DNA from: JACOVP01 sp964390715
GTDB taxonomy: Archaea; Nanobdellota; Nanobdellia; SCGC-AAA011-G17; UBA489
Direction of reading: 5' to 3'
Assembly (NCBI GenBank): GCA_964390715.1
Contig: CAYMIM010000017.1
Span: 1-23,415, forward strand
Length of the DNA stretch: 23,415 nucleotides
A program made the position numbers and the translations under genes. A model generated the notes under the pieces. That model was given only the letters and a program-made list of their open reading frames with translations, made no database searches and had not been told where the DNA came from. This document shows, one piece after another, positions 1 to 6,935 of this stretch (its first letter is position 1; each line of letters opens with the position of its first letter).

Positions 1-42
1 GATAGATAAGAATACCACTTATAAGTAACTACAGACAGAAAG

Positions 43-50
43 CTTTAAAT
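43..50 (+). promoter_or_regulatory. TATA box of the 265-aa gene
   Basis: A CTTTAAAT box is preceded by a purine-rich BRE-like GAAAG and centred about 26 nt before the ATG at 73. This is the leaderless spacing seen throughout the window. Confidence 0.7.
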
Positions 51-72
51 AGAAGAACATAATATTAAATCT

Positions 73-870
73 ATGACAATGACAGCTTCAACGCAAGAAA
101 TTAAAACATTCTATCATGCTCAAGTAGAGCAAGCTCTCGAGAATTGTCAAGAAAAACATACAGCCCTCTATATGCCGGAAGTAGCGGACAAACGCATACA
201 AGGCGTAGAACCTTGGGATGAATGGCGAACAACGCCAAGCATCAAAGCAACAGGCAAAACAAAGCAAGGCAACGCGGTCGTTGTCTACGCGCATGTTCCT
301 AACTGGCTAGCGAATCCAGCGAACATCAGAGCAGCGAAAGAACAAGGCTTAGTCAATTATGCGGCTCGTCTTCCTCAAGATGAATTCCAACGCTTACTCG
401 ATGCTGAAGACAAACAGCGTGTCTGGGTTGTTGACCATGAAGTATTAAGAAAAGCACCATCAGGTAGAATTCCACTAACACAAGCTTTGGAACATCCACA
501 AACTATTCCATTTTTAGGCGGACAAGAACGTGCAGAACGTTATTTACCAAAACACGCAAAAGCATACGACACAGAGACAATTGGTGTCCGGCACACAGAT
601 GATCTTACTGATGAATCACCACTCGCGCGTTTGCTCTTTCTGGGCAACAATAGCAGCCTCGGCCTCCTTGGCAACGACAGCCTCGACGGCAGTGGCCTAT
701 TTGCTGGGGTACGTAACGCAAGCGCCGAAGGCGCAGCGCAAAAAATTGTAGCAACTCCAAAAATTATAGCTCCAACATTAGAAACAGTTTTAGAAAGATT
801 ACATCCTTTTATAGCTCCTGTTTCTAGAGAAGCATTTGAAGCTGAATTAAGAAAATTATACGAACAATAA
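73..870 (+). CDS. uncharacterised 265-aa protein
   Basis: I do not recognise this family. The protein is soluble: there is no signal peptide and no convincing TM segment. Residues about 1-165 form a mixed, charged region. Residues about 180-225 contain a leucine/glycine/asparagine-rich stretch beginning SPLARLLFLG. The last 30 residues look helical and include REAFEAELRKLYEQ. The ATG at 73 is chosen because a TATA box lies about 26 nt upstream; a second ATG two codons later is possible. The two C-terminal segments recur in a decayed copy just downstream, so the gene was probably duplicated in tandem. T-rich sequence follows the stop. The gene is real by promoter position and by the preserved paralogous segments, but its function is unknown. 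Confidence 0.75.
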   Translation: MTMTASTQEIKTFYHAQVEQALENCQEKHTALYMPEVADKRIQGVEPWDEWRTTPSIKATGKTKQGNAVVVYAHVPNWLANPANIRAAKEQGLVNYAARLPQDEFQRLLDAEDKQRVWVVDHEVLRKAPSGRIPLTQALEHPQTIPFLGGQERAERYLPKHAKAYDTETIGVRHTDDLTDESPLARLLFLGNNSSLGLLGNDSLDGSGLFAGVRNASAEGAAQKIVATPKIIAPTLETVLERLHPFIAPVSREAFEAELRKLYEQ

Positions 871-881
871 ATTTATAATAC

Positions 882-901
882 TCTTTTTTCATTAGTTTTT
901 T
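882..901 (+). terminator. T-rich terminator after the 265-aa gene
   Basis: Two oligo-T runs of at least six T lie 12-31 nt after the stop codon with no strong hairpin. This matches archaeal intrinsic termination at T-tracts. Confidence 0.5.
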
Positions 902-1030
902 GTCTTGGCAATGCTCTTTGGTGTTAGGACTTGGAGTATGTGCTTAGGCTACACGCCTCTCTGCTAGGATCGCAAGATCATAAAGTACAGATGCAACACT
1001 GAGTAGTATCAACGAAATCGTGAAGCATCA

Positions 1031-1342
1031 GTGCAAAATGAGGTAAAGAGGCTATACGGATTGGCGCGTTTGCTCTATCTTGGTTATAATCCAGCAAGTG
1101 GACTTAATGGTAAGAGTATGCTCGGTGATGGTGCCACATTCGTAATAAGCAGACCCTATGTACCTTTAGTCTTTAACAACATCAAAGATCCGCAAAAAAG
1201 TTCGATAACTCCCACTATAGATTAAATATTAAAATGCTCAACAGAATTTATTCCAGAAGTAGCTCGAAAAGAATTTGAAGCTGGATTAAGAAAACTATAT
1301 ACGGAGAATAAAAAGCAAGTTTTAGCGATTATTTTTAAATGA
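1031..1342 (+). pseudogene. decayed partial copy of the 265-aa gene
   Basis: In one frame this stretch encodes LARLLYLG at its start and RKEFEAGLRKLYTENKK near its end. These match LARLLFLG and REAFEAELRKLYEQ of the upstream gene. The alignment near the end is gapless apart from an in-frame TAA at 1223-1225, which falls exactly where the intact copy has the Thr of its PTLET segment. Sequence before about 1031 has an in-frame stop at 1004 and no recognisable match to the first ~170 residues of the intact copy. It is therefore an N-terminally truncated, stop-interrupted paralog. Its last codons overlap the end of the opposite-strand kinase. The left edge is uncertain. A recoded stop is possible but much less likely. 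Confidence 0.75.
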
Positions 1343-1895
1343 GACTATTGATTAATTTCTGATAAGTTTTTGTATCTTGTTGTTCTTTGTAGGTTTTAAG
1401 TAGCTCACCAACATCTTTTTCTTTATAAGGTTTATATCGCAGTAAAAACTGCGCAAACTGCGTCACATTCTTCGGCTTCTCCGTCCATTTGCATCTTTCA
1501 AAGTCAATCATTACAATAGTCTTGCGAGAAGGTTTTCCAGCTTTGATCAGGACATGTTTCGTCGGATGATGCATCTCATACTTATTTACATGCAGCTTGT
1601 CCAAAACATGACATTGATCGAGAAGTTCTTTCGCTAACGCGGAGCTGAAAGGATGTTGCTCCAAATACTCGCCTATGGGCACTCCCTGAATGTACTCCAT
1701 AAACAACTTGCCATCGTCTAGCTTAATGAATTTCGGACCAATCTGTTCTTTATTGACCTTCTTTAACCATTCTGCCTCATTCTCCAGACGTCCAAAAGCA
1801 GTACTTGTAGCGCGAACTTGCTTGACAACAACAGTTTTTCCTTGATACTTCGTCAAAAAAACCTCTCCTCGCTTCCCACGTGCCAGAAATTCCAT
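1335..1895 (-). CDS. predicted atypical Ser/Thr kinase (COG2112-like, RIO/Bud32 superfamily)
   Basis: A small kinase-fold protein of 186 aa. A glycine-rich loop (ARGKRGEVFL, residues 5-14) is followed by the ATP-lysine in VVVK. Further on come a hinge-like MEYIQG, a degenerate catalytic loop (HHPTKHVLI in place of HxDxxxxN) and MIDFERCK at the DFG position. As I recall, HPxKHVLI with IDFER is typical of the archaeal COG2112 family. True Bud32 would carry a DLTxxN-type loop and IDFGL, so I do not call it Bud32. The lost catalytic Asp leaves open whether it phosphorylates protein or only binds nucleotide. The ATG at 1895 lies 26 nt from a TATA box. It diverges from the HTH-nucleotidyltransferase gene across about 80 bp. 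Confidence 0.75.
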   Translation of the reverse strand: MEFLARGKRGEVFLTKYQGKTVVVKQVRATSTAFGRLENEAEWLKKVNKEQIGPKFIKLDDGKLFMEYIQGVPIGEYLEQHPFSSALAKELLDQCHVLDKLHVNKYEMHHPTKHVLIKAGKPSRKTIVMIDFERCKWTEKPKNVTQFAQFLLRYKPYKEKDVGELLKTYKEQQDTKTYQKLINSLI

Positions 1896-1916
1896 AAAAC
1901 AAGCTTATAGAACGCT

Positions 1917-1925
1917 CTTTAAATA
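1917..1925 (-). promoter_or_regulatory. TATA box of the kinase gene
   Basis: On the minus strand TATTTAAAG is centred 26 nt before the ATG at 1895, so the mRNA is predicted to be leaderless. Confidence 0.65.
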
Positions 1926-1946
1926 AGTACTTCAAAAACAAAAGAT

Positions 1947-1954
1947 TTATATAT
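1947..1954 (+). promoter_or_regulatory. TATA box of the HTH-MNT gene
   Basis: TTTATATA is centred about 27 nt before the ATG at 1977. The longer open frame beginning at 1953 would start inside this box, which argues for the 1977 start. Confidence 0.7.
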
Positions 1955-1956
1955 GA

Positions 1957-1976
1957 ATGTAACATTTAAGTTACAT
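1957..1976 (+). promoter_or_regulatory. palindromic operator between TATA box and start codon
   Basis: A perfect inverted repeat with 7-bp arms, ATGTAAC and GTTACAT, is separated by 6 bp (ATTTAA). It fills the gap between the TATA box and the presumed leaderless start at 1977. A dimeric winged-helix protein bound here would block transcription start. The gene immediately downstream encodes such a DNA-binding domain, so autoregulation is inferred. Confidence 0.7.
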
Positions 1977-2525
1977 ATGTCACAAAATAATTACAGTATG
2001 AAAATTATTGAGGTCTTGTTGAGATCAGAAAATCATATCAGAGGTCTTGCGAAGCTGCTAGGCACGAATCAGACTACTATCGCAAGAAAAGTGCGGGAGT
2101 TGCATAAAGAAAACATTCTCGATTGGAAGCAAGAAGGCAGAAATAAAGTAGTCTTTCTAAAAAAATCACTGGAAGCAAAACAATATGTCTGTGCTGTTGA
2201 AGTACAAAAGCTTCTGGTAACTATAAAAAAATATCCTTCTTTGAGAAGGATCATTGAAGTCATACAGAAGAATGAAAAAATAGGCTTAGCGATGCTCTTT
2301 GGATCTTATGCAAAAGGCGCAGCGCATAAAGAAAGTGATATAGATATTTATATATGTACCACGGACACAAAACTAAAAGAAGAAGTTGAGGCAATAGATT
2401 CAAAAATAAGTGTAAAAATAGGAAGCTATAACCAGGACAGTCTGCTTATCAAGGAGATAGATAAAAACCATATAATACTAAAAGGTGTTGAGCCATATTA
2501 TGAAAAAAATAAACTTTTTGATTAA
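1977..2525 (+). CDS. winged-helix plus minimal nucleotidyltransferase protein (MntA-like antitoxin)
   Basis: The 182-aa protein joins two domains. Residues about 5-63 form an N-terminal winged helix, with recognition-helix region LLGTNQTTIARKVREL. Residues about 95-180 form a pol-beta-type minimal nucleotidyltransferase with GSYAKGAAHKESDIDIYI: the G-S is at 109-110 and the metal-binding Asp pair at D121 and D123. In characterised MNT-HEPN modules the nucleotidyltransferase neutralises the HEPN RNase, in one studied case by AMPylating it. Here the next gene is HEPN and overlaps by 26 nt, which fits. The start at 1977 is preferred over the in-frame ATG at 1953 because the latter lies within the TATA box. 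The fused HTH and upstream palindrome suggest autorepression. Stand-alone MntA usually lacks the HTH, though HTH-MNT fusions exist in archaea. Confidence 0.85.
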   Translation: MSQNNYSMKIIEVLLRSENHIRGLAKLLGTNQTTIARKVRELHKENILDWKQEGRNKVVFLKKSLEAKQYVCAVEVQKLLVTIKKYPSLRRIIEVIQKNEKIGLAMLFGSYAKGAAHKESDIDIYICTTDTKLKEEVEAIDSKISVKIGSYNQDSLLIKEIDKNHIILKGVEPYYEKNKLFD

Positions 2526-3051
2526 ACTGGCGAAAGAAAGAAAACTTCAGGCAGTTGAGCCTAGTGAAGAAATTAAAGAGGCGTATCTACAGCGATCAAA
2601 TGAGTCATTGTCATCAGCAAAAACATTGCTCAAAATAGGGAACCTAAAAGACGCGGTCGCATTAGCATATTATACTATGTATCACTGTCTTCTTGCAGTC
2701 CTTTTTAAGATAGGAATAAAATGTGAAAATCATGCGGCGGCTATCATATTGCTCAAGGAAGTATTCGAGATAGATAATGTAAAGATAACAAGAGCAAAAT
2801 CAGAAAGAATAGACAAACAATATTATGTTGATTTCTCAGTAAATCAAGAAGAAGCAGATAACGCGATAGCTATCGCTGAAGAATTTATTAATCAAATGAC
2901 TGATTTTATAGCAACACTCAGCCTGGAAAAACTAAAAGAGTATCATAATAAAGCGATTGATTTGTTCACCGAAGAGAAAAAAGATAAGAAGAATGCAAAA
3001 AACATAGTCAATGTAGCAAAAAAAGTTTTTAGGAGCGAGAATGGAGCCTGA
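2500..3051 (+). CDS. HEPN-domain protein (UPF0332-like), toxin partner of the MNT gene
   Basis: A 183-aa, largely helical protein. Residues about 25-135 match the HEPN/UPF0332 pattern: ALAYYTMYHCLLAVLF (54-69), ENHAA (76-80), then SERIDKQYYVDF (101-112) and an acidic helix. HEPN proteins of this type are mostly RNases acting through an R-x(4-6)-H motif. The usual segment in UPF0332 is RxYYxxFH; here the Arg is replaced by Leu55 (LAYYTMYH), so activity may be lost or rely on other residues. A lysine-rich tail of about 40 residues follows the domain. The ATG at 2500 lies inside the upstream gene with AAAGGTG about 13 nt before it; a GTG at 2485 in the same frame is an alternative. The downstream UPF0175 start overlaps its end by 11 nt. 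Confidence 0.8.
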   Translation: MKKINFLIKLAKERKLQAVEPSEEIKEAYLQRSNESLSSAKTLLKIGNLKDAVALAYYTMYHCLLAVLFKIGIKCENHAAAIILLKEVFEIDNVKITRAKSERIDKQYYVDFSVNQEEADNAIAIAEEFINQMTDFIATLSLEKLKEYHNKAIDLFTEEKKDKKNAKNIVNVAKKVFRSENGA

Positions 3052-3330
3052 AATAATTGAAATTAATATAGTGAAAAGAGTATCTGAAGAAAGGAAAATA
3101 GATAGAACAAGCGCGATAAAAATATTAGTATGCGCTGGCTGGAAAGAGTTTAGACTGAAAAAGCACTGACTTTGTACAAAGAGGGGCAAATAGCTGTTGA
3201 CAAAGCAGCAAAAATAGCGGAGTTGACAGTGAGTAAAATGATGGAAGTAATAGCTGCTCATGGAATAAGATCTGACGAGACACTTGAAGAGTATAGGCAG
3301 GGAGTCAAAGTTTTAATGGAATCAGCATAG
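3041..3330 (+). pseudogene. UPF0175 family antitoxin-like gene, interrupted by a frameshift
   Basis: The first frame reads 42 residues from ATG 3041, ending IKILVCAGWKEFRLKKH, then stops at 3167-3169. The -1 frame continues the family pattern without loss: ALTLYKEGQIAVDKAAKIAE, ending at 3330. Combined, about 96 residues match UPF0175, whose hallmark is a DRS/TxxIRxLL helix followed by RLxKALxLYxxGK and a KAAELA helix. The break lies in AAAAAG at 3158-3163: five A's where six would restore the frame. UPF0175 proteins often act as DNA-binding antitoxins beside PIN-domain toxins; here no PIN gene follows and the partner seems to be HEPN. Options are a true pseudogene, a homopolymer sequencing error, or slippage. 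Confidence 0.75.
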
Positions 3331-3385
3331 GCAAATAATACTGGAGAACCCAAAAGTGCTCATTATTTCAACAATATGCCTTATA

Positions 3386-3400
3386 GAAAGCTATTTAAAT
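3386..3400 (+). promoter_or_regulatory. BRE/TATA promoter of the surface-protein operon
   Basis: GAAAG followed by CTATTTAAAT is centred about 40 nt before the ATG at 3436. This predicts a leader of about 13 nt, which carries the SD-like GAGGG at 3426-3430. Confidence 0.65.
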
Positions 3401-3435
3401 AATTACTGTCGAATATAAGTAAAAAGAGGGATATA

Positions 3436-5211
3436 ATGCAGGCAAAAGCGATCTACACTATTTTCGTCAGTGCTATCATGTTGTTAGGTATGGTTATGTC
3501 TGTTTGGGCGGAAGACCCAGTAGGCTTCAATCCGGTCAAAGGATACGAATTCTTGGCAAGTAAAAATGAGAATGGCAAATATGAAAATATAGTAAGCACA
3601 GCCATCGCAGCGGTAGCGTTCAAAGACGCGGGGGCAACTGCGCACGCTAATCAAGCTCTAGCCTGGATAAAAACTCAGGAAGATGATACCAAATATTGTT
3701 TCTCCAAGGGAAATTGTAAAAGCAAAGACACTGCTTTCGCCTTATGGACCTTAAATGAGTTTGGAGAAAATACGGACGCTGGAGAAGAATGGTTAAAAAG
3801 CGCATTAATTCCTGCCTTGAAAAATAATTGGTATCTAGAAATTGTCACAACAAATAATGGCACTTGTAAAATCTCTTATCCTGGAGACACAGCTCGTGAA
3901 GAAGAAACTATTCAGGTAGACGCGGGCGCTTTTCCTCAGTGTACAGCAGCATCCACGAACACGTTTTTCGATTTGAATAAATGCCTCAAGAAAAAAGATT
4001 TGGTCGCGACACGATCTTCAATTGATTTTGATATTAATTGCGCGGATTTAGGTCCAAGCTCTATTATCTCTATCATTTTCAACACGCAAAACAGTTACTC
4101 TTTAGTCCAGCAGGCAACAACAGATAGATACCAAGCGGTCATTAACAACGGTTGTTTCAGCGACAATGCGGCGGACAAGACTTGCAGTAAAGACGCGTCA
4201 TTATTCACAAATTGGATATTATCACAAGTGGCGGCGTCAGCGAATGTCGACATCTGGTTAAAGACAGTATATGATCCTATCAATCCTTTGGATAATGCGC
4301 TCTTCGCGCTCGCGGCAAAAGAAACTAAGCAAACCTACATTGATAATCTCATCAAGGCGCAAAGAAATGATGGAAGTTTTAACAATGATGTTTATACCAC
4401 TGCCTTTGCCATACTCGCTCTCAAGAAAGCAGGCAGTACAAAAGAGCTCAACTCAGCTGTAGACTGGCTGAAGACAAAACAGCAAAGTGATGGCTCATGG
4501 GGTAGTGTACCGAACACCGCTCTTGCGCTCTACGTGGCTTTCGCCAATGTGCCTGTCACTCTTCCTCCGCCTGGTGGCACTCCAGGACCTGGTCCAGAGC
4601 AACGATGCGGCGATGATATCTGTAATGGTGATGAAACAATAGAGACTTGCCCGCAAGACTGTGAGACGTCCACAACAACGTGTAATAAAAATAATGTCTG
4701 TGAAACAAGTGCTGGAGAAGATAGTGATACTTGCAGCGTAGATTGCTTCTGCGGCGATCAAGTTTGTGATGACTATGAGCGTTCAACAAATGCTTGCGCG
4801 ACAGATTGCGCTAACAAGCAACCAACAGAAGCATGTGGTAATGATGCTGTAGAAGGAAGCGAAGAGTGTGATGGCGCGGAGGACAGTGCTTGCCCTGGTC
4901 TTTGTACTCTCAGTTGTGCTTGTGGAGAAAAAGAAAGTGGAGGCATGGGCAAATGGATTATCTTCTTTATAGTCTTCCTCTTGTTGGGTGGAGCGATATT
5001 CTTCTATATCCGCGGTAAGGGAAAAGGAAGTAGCAAGCCAGCGGGAAAAACAACTTCTGAATTCAGACCATTTACCTCACAACTAGAGAAGGCGCAACCA
5101 CAACAGCCTCGATGGAATATGCCCTCAACAAATACATCCTCAAAATCAAAGATTGACGACGATCTCGACAAGTCTCTAGAAGAAGCCAAAAAGCTTTTGA
5201 AGAAGTTATAA
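3436..5211 (+). CDS. membrane-anchored surface protein with terpenoid-cyclase-like toroid repeats and Cys-rich knots
   Basis: A 591-aa secreted protein tethered at its C-terminus. Residues 1-25 are a signal peptide, likely cut after VWA. Residues about 30-375 carry alpha-alpha toroid repeats of the prenyltransferase/squalene-cyclase type, clearest at QRNDGSF (309-315) with TTAFAILALKKAG and at QQSDGSWG (349-356) with TALALYVAF. No DxDD-type cyclase motif is visible in that pair, so a binding or structural role is more likely than catalysis. A Pro/Gly linker (372-389) leads to four cysteine-rich units (391-497), the first being CGDDICNGDETIETCPQDC. TM helix at 504-525, then a basic cytoplasmic tail with a predicted helix DDDLDKSLEEAKKLLKKL. 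The promoter and SD upstream fix the start. It is followed after 13 nt by another surface protein. Confidence 0.8.
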   Translation: MQAKAIYTIFVSAIMLLGMVMSVWAEDPVGFNPVKGYEFLASKNENGKYENIVSTAIAAVAFKDAGATAHANQALAWIKTQEDDTKYCFSKGNCKSKDTAFALWTLNEFGENTDAGEEWLKSALIPALKNNWYLEIVTTNNGTCKISYPGDTAREEETIQVDAGAFPQCTAASTNTFFDLNKCLKKKDLVATRSSIDFDINCADLGPSSIISIIFNTQNSYSLVQQATTDRYQAVINNGCFSDNAADKTCSKDASLFTNWILSQVAASANVDIWLKTVYDPINPLDNALFALAAKETKQTYIDNLIKAQRNDGSFNNDVYTTAFAILALKKAGSTKELNSAVDWLKTKQQSDGSWGSVPNTALALYVAFANVPVTLPPPGGTPGPGPEQRCGDDICNGDETIETCPQDCETSTTTCNKNNVCETSAGEDSDTCSVDCFCGDQVCDDYERSTNACATDCANKQPTEACGNDAVEGSEECDGAEDSACPGLCTLSCACGEKESGGMGKWIIFFIVFLLLGGAIFFYIRGKGKGSSKPAGKTTSEFRPFTSQLEKAQPQQPRWNMPSTNTSSKSKIDDDLDKSLEEAKKLLKKL

Positions 5212-5224
5212 CGCGAAGTGTAGA

Positions 5225-6520
5225 ATGCTCAAAAAAATAAGTCTCTTTGTCCTTAGTATTAGTCTACTGGTATGGATGCAGACTGTAGTTGCTGGCCAGG
5301 AAATAGTTTCTATCGAGTTATTGAAAGAAAAATATGGCGCGGGAGAGACGGTGCAAGCGGAGATCACAACAGAACTTCTGGAAAAGCCACTCAAACCAGA
5401 ACAGTTAAGTCTGTATGTGAATGGAGTCAAAAAATCCATTGCTCCTTTTTTTACGCGATATGATGAACGAACTTATTTATTATATTTTGATTTGCCCATC
5501 GTGCTTGAACAGCCAACCTATTTGAAAGTGGAAAAGGCCCTCTATCGAGGAAGCGCTGGACTGCAAGAGTATACGGGTGAAAAAGAGATACCCATCATCA
5601 ATGAACCGACTTCCATTCTTTCCATTATTCCCGGGTTTATCATTTTAGAGAAGAACCAAAAGGATGTGCAGATACAAGTGGAGAATAAAAAAGGAGATAG
5701 TGTGCTTAATATTTCATCATCTCCCAGCATAACCCATCTGTACACAACACCACAACCAATAAATTTCAATGGAAAGAGAGTATTCAAGTTTTCTGTAGAT
5801 CAAGAAAAATTAGAGCCTGACGCGGCTATTCTGATAGAGCATAGTGGCGAACAGTACAAGGTAAAAGTAAAGAAAAGACAAGAAATAATCACGCAACAGC
5901 CACCACAGAATCAGTCACCACAAATAGAAGGAAAAGGCTTAGTCTTTGTCGCGTCAAAACCAGAAGTAGAGAAGACTATCAACGCTGATGTTGTGCTCTC
6001 CGGAATATTAAGCGTCAAAAATGAAGGAAATATAACACTCGAGAATATTACGCTGCAGCTGACAGGGAACCTTCCAGAGATAGCGAGCGTAGATACAACA
6101 TTCATTTCTTTGTTACAACCAGGACAGACACTAGATATACTCTTAATGGTCAATGAAGATCAAAATGCGCGGCCAGGAACGTTTACAGGCGTGCTCAGAG
6201 CGGTAACAGACACATCACAAGCGACATTTCCCATAAGCGTTACGATTGAAAAAAAGCGGGAAAATCAGCAAGTAAATAGGACAAAGATCGACTTAGAGCT
6301 TAACACAGAAAACAGAGAGAATCCAGTGGAAGAAAATAACGAGATGGAGCTTAACTTTTCCAAGCAAGTGCCTCCAACTACAGAAAGAGAATATCCTGTC
6401 GGTTTAATCATAGTGACCATTTTTCTTGTCTTGATAGGCGTTGGATTTTATATTTTGAAGAAGAAAAAACCAGCCCAAGAAGAAACTTTTGATGACTACA
6501 TAAAGAAAATAAGGAAATAA
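5225..6520 (+). CDS. membrane-anchored beta-rich surface protein
   Basis: A 431-aa protein with a signal peptide at residues 1-24 (cut near VVAG). The extracellular part is beta-rich, with a proline/glutamine linker about 222-235. Residues about 240-342 resemble an archaeal NEW3/CARDB-like Ig domain: ILSVKNEGNITLENITLQL, SLLQPGQTLDI and a GTFTGVL strand. A TM helix at 391-412 precedes KKKK and a short acidic/basic tail ending FDDYIKKIRK. It lies 13 nt after the toroid protein and has no separate promoter that I can see, so the two are probably co-transcribed and may form one surface complex. The Ig-like assignment is a pattern judgement. Its stop abuts the stop of the opposite-strand gene with no gap. 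Confidence 0.75.
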   Translation: MLKKISLFVLSISLLVWMQTVVAGQEIVSIELLKEKYGAGETVQAEITTELLEKPLKPEQLSLYVNGVKKSIAPFFTRYDERTYLLYFDLPIVLEQPTYLKVEKALYRGSAGLQEYTGEKEIPIINEPTSILSIIPGFIILEKNQKDVQIQVENKKGDSVLNISSSPSITHLYTTPQPINFNGKRVFKFSVDQEKLEPDAAILIEHSGEQYKVKVKKRQEIITQQPPQNQSPQIEGKGLVFVASKPEVEKTINADVVLSGILSVKNEGNITLENITLQLTGNLPEIASVDTTFISLLQPGQTLDILLMVNEDQNARPGTFTGVLRAVTDTSQATFPISVTIEKKRENQQVNRTKIDLELNTENRENPVEENNEMELNFSKQVPPTTEREYPVGLIIVTIFLVLIGVGFYILKKKKPAQEETFDDYIKKIRK

Positions 6521-6931
6521 TTATTTCTTCTGACCTTCTAGACGTTTTTTCAAGAGCATATTTTCAGCGTGGACATTTTTAAGGACCATATCATATTGGT
6601 GTAGCCGCGCGAGCAGGTCATTCAAGACATCGCTTATGACATGATGCTCCAAGACAAAGGATTCTGGCTCAATAATCTCTAATGAAGAAGGCATGAAGTC
6701 GAAGCAAAATCCAGTTAAGGTCTGTACATTCTTGCTTTCCATATCAAGCTCAGCGAACGTGCTCCAGAGGTTTTTGTCTCCCATCTTTTCCGCGGGAAAC
6801 ATTTTCTCGCTAAGGAGTTTTGTGTCAGGATACTGTCTGACTTTTTCCAGGATCATTTGCATCGTTTTCTTGACATGCTCTTCCGGACTGCCAAGTATTT
6901 CAATAATTGCGCGTACCTTGAGTTTTGCCAT
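6521..6931 (-). CDS. conserved hypothetical archaeal protein (136 aa)
   Basis: A small soluble alpha/beta protein without signal peptide or TM. It opens with VRAIIEILGSPEEHV, contains GFCFDFMPSSLEIIEPESF in the middle, and ends in a helix NDLLARLHQYDMVLKNVHAENMLLKKR that could form a coiled coil. I have the impression of similar sequences in Woesearchaeota-type genomes but know no function. It starts 4 nt after the stop of the lamin-tail gene, with AGGA from the end of that gene acting as SD. The two therefore form an operon. Confidence 0.75.
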   Translation of the reverse strand: MAKLKVRAIIEILGSPEEHVKKTMQMILEKVRQYPDTKLLSEKMFPAEKMGDKNLWSTFAELDMESKNVQTLTGFCFDFMPSSLEIIEPESFVLEHHVISDVLNDLLARLHQYDMVLKNVHAENMLLKKRLEGQKK

Positions 6932-6935
6932 GATA

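Noticed and set aside
88..294. Minus-strand open frame inside the 265-aa gene
   Set aside because: No promoter box at the leaderless distance, no family resemblance, and fully inside a better supported gene.
1335..1895. Bud32 (KEOPS kinase) identity
   Set aside because: The catalytic loop and the IDFER motif fit COG2112 better, and no Kae1 gene is adjacent.
3155..3166. Programmed -1 ribosomal frameshift at the A-run of the UPF0175 gene
   Set aside because: In the zero frame the heptamer is G AAA AAG, not the strong A AAA AAG, and no downstream stem is obvious. It is kept only as a minor alternative to mutation or sequencing error.
3436..4570. Functional terpene/squalene cyclase
   Set aside because: It has a secretion signal, weak toroid repeats, no visible DxDD catalytic motif, and is fused to an extracellular Cys-rich stalk and TM anchor.
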